From CAZQSL01 sp964595945 (GTDB taxonomy: Bacteria; UBP15; UBA6099; JAJRTR01), in the NCBI GenBank assembly GCA_964595945.1, contig CAZQSL010000107.1:1-12147 (forward strand): a DNA stretch of 12,147 bases, written 5' to 3'. How positions within the stretch are numbered: position 1 is the first letter of the stretch; each line of letters begins with the position of its first letter. The translations under genes were made by a program, and so were the position numbers. Shown piece by piece: positions 8,027-12,147 of the stretch. The notes below the pieces were generated by a model, which saw only the letters and a list, made by a program, of their open reading frames with translations, was not told the DNA's origin and did no database searches.

Positions 8027-8086
8027 CAGTCCGCTCATGGCGTGTGATGCGTTACGGGGAAAACTTATCGCGAAAACAGCGGACTG
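8027..8086. repeat. Inverted repeat between convergent genes
   Basis: CAGTCCGCT (8027-8035) and AGCGGACTG (8078-8086) are perfect 9-nt inverted arms with a 42-nt loop, between the stop of the TPR gene and the stop of the deaminase gene. The loop is long and no U-tract follows, so it is not a classical terminator, but it could fold in transcripts from either side. Confidence 0.35.
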
Positions 8087-8539
8087 TCATGTCGCGGTTG
8101 GGGACTTGATGAGTTCGATGCCGGCTTCGTCGAGCATTTCGAGGGCGAGTTTGTCAGGGTAGTCGCCTTCGTAGATGACGCGGCGGATGCGTGCGTTGAT
8201 GATCATTTTTGCGCAGATGATGCAGGGCTGGGTGGTGGAGTAGAGGTCGGAATCAGCGATGGGCACACCGTGGACAGCGGCCTGGATGATGGCATTTTGC
8301 TCGGCGTGGACAGCGCGGCAGATTTCGGCGCGTTCGCCGCTGGGGATATTAAGTTTTTGACGCAGGCAGCCGAGTTCTTCGCAGTGCCGCAGACCGGCGG
8401 GGGCTCCGTTGTAGCCGGTAGCAAGTATCCTTTTATCTTTTACGATGATCGCACCGACGGTGCGGCGGATACATGTGGAACGTTCGGACACATCGTGGGT
8501 GATCTTCATGAAATATGTATCCCAGCTCGATCTCTGCAT
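8087..8539 (-). CDS. dCMP deaminase, ComEB family
   Basis: This 150-residue zinc enzyme deaminates dCMP to dUMP, supplying thymidylate synthesis in the cytoplasm. The catalytic signature is complete: HAEQNAI (His78, Glu80) and TQPCIICAKMIIN (Cys106, Cys109). Additional Cys/His residues (HCEELGCLR, CRAVHAEQ) fit the dCMP deaminase subgroup rather than cytidine deaminase. The N-terminal SSWDTYFMKI and SERSTCIRRTVGAIIVKDKR are typical of ComEB. Its length is normal. ATG 8539 is preceded by AAAGGAAA at good spacing. The stop faces the TPR gene 100 nt away. It lies 51 nt downstream of the URO-D-type gene on the same strand, so it may be cotranscribed with it or use the nearby TATAAT. No competence genes are near. 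Confidence 0.93.
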   Translation of the reverse strand: MQRSSWDTYFMKITHDVSERSTCIRRTVGAIIVKDKRILATGYNGAPAGLRHCEELGCLRQKLNIPSGERAEICRAVHAEQNAIIQAAVHGVPIADSDLYSTTQPCIICAKMIINARIRRVIYEGDYPDKLALEMLDEAGIELIKSPTAT

Positions 8540-8573
8540 GGTGTTTCCTTTCAGCCTCGTATTTCAGTCAGAC

Positions 8574-8601
8574 ATTATAGCGGAGTGCGGTCACGCGTCG
8601 A
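8574..8601 (-). promoter_or_regulatory. Possible promoter for the dCMP deaminase gene
   Basis: On the - strand a perfect TATAAT (8579-8574) lies 34 nt before the deaminase ATG, with TCGACG (8601-8596) 16 nt upstream as a weak -35 overlapping the end of the preceding gene. The -35 is poor, so this is tentative. Confidence 0.35.
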
Positions 8602-9745
8602 GTTCGCGTGCGATTTTGATGGTGTCGAAAAGTGCCTTGAGATTTTCGACGGGTGTGTCGACCTGGATCGCGTGGTTGGTGCCAAGTACAAATCCGCCGC
8701 CTATTCTGCCGGTGCGGGCATTGGAGATGATAGACTCTCGCACTTCGGCGGGGGTCATAGCGGGGATCATCTGTGAGTCCATGCCGGTGACGAAACATAT
8801 TTTGTCACCAAATTCCTTTTTTGCTGATGCGAGGTCATTGCCTGCGCCCTGTTGAAAAGACTGGATCATGTCGACGCCGGCATCGACGATGCGGTCGAGC
8901 AGTGGCTGCACGTAGCCGCATGAGTGGAGCATCACGAGACCGCCGTGTTTGTGTACTTCTTCGCATTGGCGCCTGATGCAGGGATACGAGAACTTTTCCC
9001 ACATTTTTTTGGAAATCAGCAGACGGTTTTGCGCGCCGTAGTCGTCGTAGATGAGGACGACATCGGCGCCGGCTTTCATGGCGCTACGGATGATCTTGAG
9101 TGAGTGGTCGAGCATTTTTTCAAAGAAGTTCTTTATCTTGTCCGGGTGGAGAGCCATCCAGGTGTAAAGGTTTTCCATGCCCATGAACCATTGGGAAACG
9201 TCCTGTATGCCGGGACAGTCGGCGCTGACGGCGATGTCGGGATGTTTCTTTTTGAAAGCGGTGAGGCCGGCGAATATTTTGTCCCACATGAGTTCGGGCA
9301 TCACGTATGCGTCGAGGTCTTCTGGGGTTTTGCAGGGATGGCCGGTGAGTTCGAGGTAGAGTCCCATGATGCGGCGTTCGGCGCCGTAGACATCGGTGAT
9401 GACGGGCGCGCCGTTTTCGAGACGGAAGCCCTTGAGAGAATCCGTGTTGGTCGCCCAGGTGAAATTGACGATGTCGCTTCCGAGTTCGACGAGGTACTCG
9501 TTGGTCACGAGCGAGGCGAGCAGGGGGACAGTGTTGCGTATTTCCTTTTTGGGGATGAGAGTCTGGAGTGTGTCGACAGTGTCGAAGAAAGCGCGGTCGG
9601 TGAGTTTTTTCGGTCTGACGACGCGGGTGGCGGTCTTGACGGCGGCATGGGCTTCGACCCATATCATCACCGGCAGTTTGTCCACAGGCATGTGTTTCGC
9701 CGCAGCGAGGATTCGTTCCCGGGGTGTCATCTGTCTGCTTCCCAT
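8591..9745 (-). CDS. URO-D superfamily protein (HemE/MtaA-like fold)
   Basis: This 384-residue protein belongs to the uroporphyrinogen decarboxylase superfamily, which includes HemE and corrinoid:coenzyme M or tetrahydrofolate methyltransferases. It begins MTPRERIL within its first residues, as many members do. It carries AGADVVLIYDDYG, MLHSCG (His274, Cys276, resembling the HxC zinc motif of MtaA-type enzymes), AGVDMIQSFQ, GDKICFVTGMD, and TPAEVRESI followed by GGGFVLGTNHAIQVDTPVEN. The HemE N-terminal RQAGR signature is absent, so heme synthesis is unlikely. No corrinoid protein gene is adjacent, leaving the substrate unknown. ATG 9745 is chosen because GGAG lies 8 nt upstream. The ORF extends to ATG 9781, but that start has no good ribosome binding site. 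Confidence 0.82.
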   Translation of the reverse strand: MGSRQMTPRERILAAAKHMPVDKLPVMIWVEAHAAVKTATRVVRPKKLTDRAFFDTVDTLQTLIPKKEIRNTVPLLASLVTNEYLVELGSDIVNFTWATNTDSLKGFRLENGAPVITDVYGAERRIMGLYLELTGHPCKTPEDLDAYVMPELMWDKIFAGLTAFKKKHPDIAVSADCPGIQDVSQWFMGMENLYTWMALHPDKIKNFFEKMLDHSLKIIRSAMKAGADVVLIYDDYGAQNRLLISKKMWEKFSYPCIRRQCEEVHKHGGLVMLHSCGYVQPLLDRIVDAGVDMIQSFQQGAGNDLASAKKEFGDKICFVTGMDSQMIPAMTPAEVRESIISNARTGRIGGGFVLGTNHAIQVDTPVENLKALFDTIKIARELDA

Positions 9746-9753
9746 TGTGTTGG

Positions 9754-9757
9754 CTCC
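9754..9757 (-). promoter_or_regulatory. Ribosome binding site deciding the URO-D gene start
   Basis: GGAG on the - strand lies 8 nt before ATG 9745. The upstream candidate ATG 9781 has only a weak GGGA nearby, so the shorter start is preferred. Confidence 0.55.
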
Positions 9758-9877
9758 AGTCGATATGGGATTGATATTCATTCGTATCCCATTCTACCAT
9801 TTCAGGGGTATTGAATGTCGAAAAAAAAATATATTTCCCGTAGTCCGTGCAGGGCTGAAATTGTGCGTTTTACTGCG

Positions 9878-9894
9878 TGGAAAAAGTTTTTCCA
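9878..9894. promoter_or_regulatory. Perfect 17-nt palindrome, candidate operator
   Basis: TGGAAAAAGTTTTTCCA is an inverted repeat with 8-nt arms around one base. It lies between two divergently transcribed genes, about 130 nt before the URO-D start and about 30 nt upstream of the -35 of the small coiled-coil gene. Its symmetry suits a dimeric regulator. It lacks a U-tract beyond its own arm, so a terminator is less likely. Confidence 0.4.
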
Positions 9895-9925
9895 TTAAAT
9901 GATGCGATTCTTTTCAGCAATCTAC

Positions 9926-9956
9926 TTTACAACTACCGTGGTGATTGTGATATTAT
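9926..9956 (+). promoter_or_regulatory. Promoter of the small coiled-coil protein gene
   Basis: TTTACA (9926-9931) and TATTAT (9951-9956) are 19 nt apart. TG at 9948-9949 makes an extended -10 (TGATATTAT), identical over 9 nt to that of the TPR gene. The extended -10 could compensate for the long spacer. Confidence 0.5.
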
Positions 9957-9976
9957 GGAAAAAACATAAATCATAA

Positions 9977-9983
9977 GGAGGTA
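9977..9983 (+). promoter_or_regulatory. Consensus Shine-Dalgarno of the small coiled-coil gene
   Basis: AAGGAGG followed by TAATCTTC-type spacing before ATG 9990 is the strongest ribosome binding site in the window and suggests high expression. Confidence 0.75.
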
Positions 9984-9989
9984 ATCTTC

Positions 9990-10208
9990 ATGGCAACAGT
10001 AGCGTCAATCGAGAAAAAACTCGAAGCGGCAGCAGCGAAAGTAACGAAGCTCGATGCTGATCTCAAGGCAGCGAGAGCGAAAAAGGCAGAGCTTGCGGCA
10101 GAACTCAAGGCAGCGAAAGCGGCAGAAAAAGAAGCGGCAAGGAAATCTGCTCCCGCTCCGGCCCCGAAGGCCAAAGCTCCCTGTAAGAAAGCGGCATGCA
10201 AAAAATAG
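9990..10208 (+). CDS. Small Ala/Lys-rich coiled-coil protein with basic Cys tail
   Basis: This is a 72-residue protein of unknown function, not matched to a family. A perfect AAGGAGG ribosome binding site (9977-9983) lies 6 nt before ATG 9990. Residues 4-45 keep an unbroken heptad register: V4, I7, L11, A14, V18, L21, L25, A28, A32, L35, L39 and A42 occupy the a/d positions, so it should form a parallel-type coiled coil. Residues 21-34 and 35-48 are an imperfect 14-residue (42-bp) tandem repeat (LDADLKAARAKKAE, LAAELKAAKAAEKE). A Pro/Ala hinge (SAPAPAPKAKAP) leads to the basic tail CKKAACKK with Cys65 and Cys70. No signal peptide or membrane segment is seen. It has its own promoter and terminator. 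It could be a nucleic-acid-binding (histone H1-tail-like), structural or metal-binding protein; this is inference. Confidence 0.8.
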   Translation: MATVASIEKKLEAAAAKVTKLDADLKAARAKKAELAAELKAAKAAEKEAARKSAPAPAPKAKAPCKKAACKK

Positions 10209-10242
10209 CGCCATTCCCTATCTGAGTTATCATGCTTTGATC

Positions 10243-10280
10243 AAAAAGGATGGATAATCAACTGCAATCCATCTTTTTTT
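10243..10280. terminator. Intrinsic terminator, likely bidirectional
   Basis: GATGGAT (10249-10255) pairs with ATCCATC (10267-10273) around an 11-nt loop. Seven T follow on the + strand (10274-10280), and an A-run (10243-10247) gives a U-tract in - strand transcripts. It ends the small coiled-coil gene 35 nt after its stop. It could also end a - strand gene coming from the right. Confidence 0.75.
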
Positions 10281-10463
10281 GACTTGGCGGCGCGCCGTCG
10301 CAACAAGACAGATTCCATGTATAGGTTTTCTGATTGTCCCCGAAATAAAGGCATTCTTCACGATAGTTGCCATCACTTGTCACAAGAATAGTGATTTCGT
10401 ATTTTCGCCGGTTGCTGTCGCACTTGAGTTTCAGGAGTGATCAGGTTGATTTTTACGTATCAT
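10258..10463 (-). pseudogene. Candidate relic or frameshifted small gene
   Basis: On the - strand, codons 10440-10261 read an open stretch of 60 residues with protein-like composition (KYEITILVTSDGNYREE, CLYFGDNQKTYTWNLSCCDG), ending in TGA within the loop of the bidirectional terminator. There is no ATG at its beginning; a TGA at 10443-10441 closes it upstream. An ATG at 10463 opens another frame (MIRKNQPDHS) that would join this stretch by a -1 shift near 10434-10440. No ribosome binding site precedes that ATG, and it overlaps the + strand promoter of the S55 gene. It may be a decayed gene, a gene with a non-standard start (CTG 10434 or GTG 10383), or chance. I do not recognise the family. 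Confidence 0.3.
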
Positions 10464-10474
10464 AAAAATATAAT
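10446..10474 (+). promoter_or_regulatory. Strong housekeeping promoter of the S55 gene
   Basis: TTGATT (10446-10451) and a perfect TATAAT (10469-10474) are separated by 17 nt. Transcription would begin near 10481, leaving a leader of about 160 nt before GTG 10645. Confidence 0.65.
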
Positions 10475-10519
10475 GGTATAGCGTTGTTATGTATTCATAC
10501 GAGGGTTGATCTATCACTG

Positions 10520-10648
10520 ATGCTGACCCGTTACCGGACATTCAAACGGGCTTTTCCCCTGTCGCGCGACATTACCCCGCACAGGGCAATTTCCAATTAC
10601 AACCTAACACAATCAGACATATCAGCCTGGAAGGGAAAACTCTCGTGA
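10520..10648 (+). CDS. Possible 42-residue leader ORF
   Basis: ATG 10520 opens 42 codons (starting MLTRYRTFKRAFPL, ending SAWKGKLS) whose TGA overlaps the GTG start of the S55 gene as GTGA. A GAGGG at 10501-10505 lies 14 nt upstream, too far to be a good ribosome binding site. The peptide is basic and has no recognisable domain. It is inside the transcribed leader, so it could couple translation or attenuate the downstream gene. It could equally be chance. Confidence 0.22.
   Translation: MLTRYRTFKRAFPLSRDITPHRAISNYNLTQSDISAWKGKLS
10527..10586 (+). promoter_or_regulatory. Two hairpins in the S55 leader
   Basis: CCCGTT (10527-10532) pairs with AACGGG (10545-10550), followed by CTTTTCCCC. CCCTGT (10557-10562) pairs with ACAGGG (10581-10586) and its left side overlaps the palindrome GTCGCGCGAC (10561-10570). 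The first resembles a weak attenuator, but both stems are only 6 bp. No known riboswitch was recognised. Confidence 0.3.
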
Positions 10649-12147
10649 CAGATTTACGCGCGGCCAGTGCACTATCAGTCATTTTTGCTATCCTTCTTTT
10701 CGTTGTATCACCATCTATCCCTGCCGCGGCAGGGGACATCATGCCGCTCGACCAGATCAGGGCAGGCATGAGGGGAGTCGGGCGCACGGTGTTTGATGGC
10801 CGTACGATATCGGACTTCCCGGTCAGGATCAAAAGTGTGCTGCCAGGCGGTGGATTTTCCGAAACTCCTGTCATACTGTTTGAAATGACCGGGCCGGAAG
10901 TGACGAAGTACGGAGGCATCAGCCAGGGCATGAGCGGCTCGCCGGTCTATGTGGATGGAAAACTGCTGGGCGCGATTTCGATGACCTTCCCATATACCGA
11001 TCACAGCCTCGGCGGTATTACGCCGGTAGAATATATGCGCAGCATACCGCATCGGCGGGGGGCTTCGGGGATATCTCCGCTTGACAGTCCCATCCGTGTC
11101 GGCAACGCGGTATATGACAGGGTGTGTGCCGCCCGGTGCGGGAGCGGTGCGCTCGTGGCTCAGACTGCCGCGACTCCGCTGCTCGCGAGGGGAGTTTCCA
11201 CGCGCACGATGGGGATGCTCAAAAAGACATTCGAGCATAGCGGTATCGAGCTGACTGTCGCAAAGGGGGCGGCAGCCCGCACTCCCGACATGCCGGCCGC
11301 GCCGCCGGTCACAGGCAAATATCCCGCTGTGCCGGGCGCCTCCGTCGCTGTACAGCTCGTACGCGGCGACATCGACATTTCGGCGGTCGGCACCGTGACT
11401 TCTGTCGAGGGAAATACGCTGCTGCTGTTCGGCCATCCCTTTTTTCGCAAAGGCACAACGAGTTTTCCGCTCGCCGACGCCTACGTACACGCGATCATCA
11501 AGAGCGCCGATATGTCATATAAATTAACGGCCACCGGACGTCAATTCGCCGAAGTCACCGAAGACCGCGGCAGCGCACTTGTAGCGACCGTCGGCGGCAA
11601 GGCCAGAATGATCCCCGTCAATATCACTGTCCGCGATGTCGATCACAATCTCAGCAGGGAAACAAAGATCGAAGTGATACAGGACCCGGCGCTATTTGAC
11701 AATTTCGCGATCATGGCGATCCTTCAGGCGCTTGACGCCTCGATAGACCGCATCGGTCCCGGTACGGCCGAAATAGTTTTTTCGATCATCACTGACGATG
11801 GCGCAGAGGTCCATCGTGCCAATATGTTCTACGACCCGTCCGACATTTCTTCGTACACGCTTTCGGAGCTCATCGAGGCTGTTTCGCTCATCGAAACCAA
11901 CAGGTTCAAGGAAATAGCTGTCAGGAGCATCGCTGTCGATGTGAAGGTCGGCACGGTAGTTTCGGCTGCCGTGATAGAAAAAGCGGAGCTTGCTTCAGAG
12001 ATAGCCGGTGACGTCCCAGCCGGGGCAGAGCCCGCTTTCGACGATGATGGGTACCCTGTGGAAGATGCCGCAGAGGATGACTCTTCTTCACGGGACTCAC
12101 GACAGGATGACACGATACCGGTTTTTAGACAGGGCGCCATTACCACC
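10645..12147 (+). CDS. SpoIVB-like (S55) serine protease-like secreted protein, 3' end outside window
   Basis: 501 codons are open to the right edge. GTG 10645 is preceded by GGAAGGG with 9-nt spacing and starts a signal peptide (MTDLR, then ALSVIFAILLFVVSP, cut near PAAAG). The mature protein begins with MPLDQIRAGMRGVGRTVFDG, typical of S55-related proteins found outside spore formers. GGISQGMSGSPVYVDGKLLG holds the probable nucleophile Ser97. GVTP-like GGITPVEYM follows. A second conserved block has VQLVRGDIDISAVGTVTSVE and FGHPF (His264), then EDRGSALVATVGG and MIPVNITVRD. The visible C-terminus becomes acidic and disordered from about residue 452 (FDDDGYPVEDAAEDDSSSRD). It probably acts outside the cytoplasmic membrane. 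Its substrate is unknown; no sporulation genes are near. Catalysis is not certain, since the Asp of the triad was not identified. Confidence 0.82.
   Translation, partial: MTDLRAASALSVIFAILLFVVSPSIPAAAGDIMPLDQIRAGMRGVGRTVFDGRTISDFPVRIKSVLPGGGFSETPVILFEMTGPEVTKYGGISQGMSGSPVYVDGKLLGAISMTFPYTDHSLGGITPVEYMRSIPHRRGASGISPLDSPIRVGNAVYDRVCAARCGSGALVAQTAATPLLARGVSTRTMGMLKKTFEHSGIELTVAKGAAARTPDMPAAPPVTGKYPAVPGASVAVQLVRGDIDISAVGTVTSVEGNTLLLFGHPFFRKGTTSFPLADAYVHAIIKSADMSYKLTATGRQFAEVTEDRGSALVATVGGKARMIPVNITVRDVDHNLSRETKIEVIQDPALFDNFAIMAILQALDASIDRIGPGTAEIVFSIITDDGAEVHRANMFYDPSDISSYTLSELIEAVSLIETNRFKEIAVRSIAVDVKVGTVVSAAVIEKAELASEIAGDVPAGAEPAFDDDGYPVEDAAEDDSSSRDSRQDDTIPVFRQGAITT

Larger units (their letters stand above)
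10209..10644. other. Long intergenic interval between the coiled-coil and S55 genes
   Basis: These 436 nt hold, in order, the bidirectional terminator (10243-10280), the - strand relic ORF (10258-10463), the S55 promoter (10446-10474) and a leader of about 160 nt with two hairpins and a 42-codon ORF. Base composition is more A/T-rich from 10441 to 10500 than in the flanking genes. No RNA gene was recognised. Confidence 0.6.

Noticed and set aside
8270..8855. Overlapping + strand ORFs of 168 and 136 residues
   Set aside because: They run antisense to the dCMP deaminase and URO-D genes and carry no motif or ribosome binding site.
9104..9814. 236-residue + strand ORF opposite the URO-D gene
   Set aside because: Its Val/Gly/Glu-rich composition is that of an antisense shadow of the well-conserved - strand gene.
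10708..11490. 260-residue - strand ORF
   Set aside because: It is opposite the S55 coding region, whose motifs are unmistakable; the Arg-rich sequence is typical of a shadow.
1..12147. CRISPR array, tRNA, rRNA, insertion sequence or integrase
   Set aside because: No repeat-spacer pattern, RNA-gene signature, transposase motif or long terminal inverted repeats were seen.

Overview
The window reads as chromosomal sequence from a bacterium with standard signals: AAGGAGG-type ribosome binding sites, TTGACA/TATAAT-type promoters and U-tract terminators. An N-terminally anchored periplasmic TPR protein, an exported S55-type protease and a transmembrane zinc-finger anti-sigma factor suggest a cell with an exported compartment, probably a diderm. 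The Maf/DUF115 plus PseB-like pair suggests glycosylation of flagellin or a surface glycan. The phylum cannot be fixed from this sequence. Little looks recently acquired: no insertion sequence, integrase, CRISPR array, tRNA or rRNA was seen.

Layout. (1) Positions 2-3438, + strand: a probable operon of rpe (3' end only), a 635-residue Maf/DUF115 protein, and an overlapping UDP-GlcNAc 4,6-dehydratase (PseB/CapE type). (2) Positions 3542-5481, - strand: an ECF sigma factor gene coupled by a TAATG overlap to a zinc-finger membrane anti-sigma factor gene. An ECF-type promoter (GGAAC...GTCAAA) with a 13-nt palindrome in its spacer lies just upstream. (3) Positions 5554-7986, + strand: a divergent gene for a secreted propeller-plus-TPR protein with its own extended -10 promoter. 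(4) Positions 8087-9745, - strand: dCMP deaminase (ComEB type) and a URO-D superfamily protein. (5) Positions 9926-10280, + strand: an isolated, strongly signalled gene for a 72-residue Ala/Lys-rich coiled-coil protein with a basic Cys-containing tail, ending in a terminator that can work in both directions. (6) Positions 10258-10463, - strand: an apparent relic or frameshifted small gene facing that terminator. (7) From 10446 to the right edge, + strand: a perfect TATAAT promoter, a leader of about 160 nt with hairpins and a 42-codon ORF, then a GTG-started SpoIVB-like (S55) protein that runs off the window.

How the parts relate. The sigma/anti-sigma pair and the divergent TPR gene share one regulatory interval rich in signals, which suggests an envelope-sensing unit, although the TPR promoter itself looks housekeeping. 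The glycosylation genes are adjacent and overlapping, so they probably act in one pathway. The most unusual items are the S55-like protein, whose Ser and His motifs are in the reverse order to classical SpoIVB, and the small coiled-coil protein next to a 17-nt palindrome.
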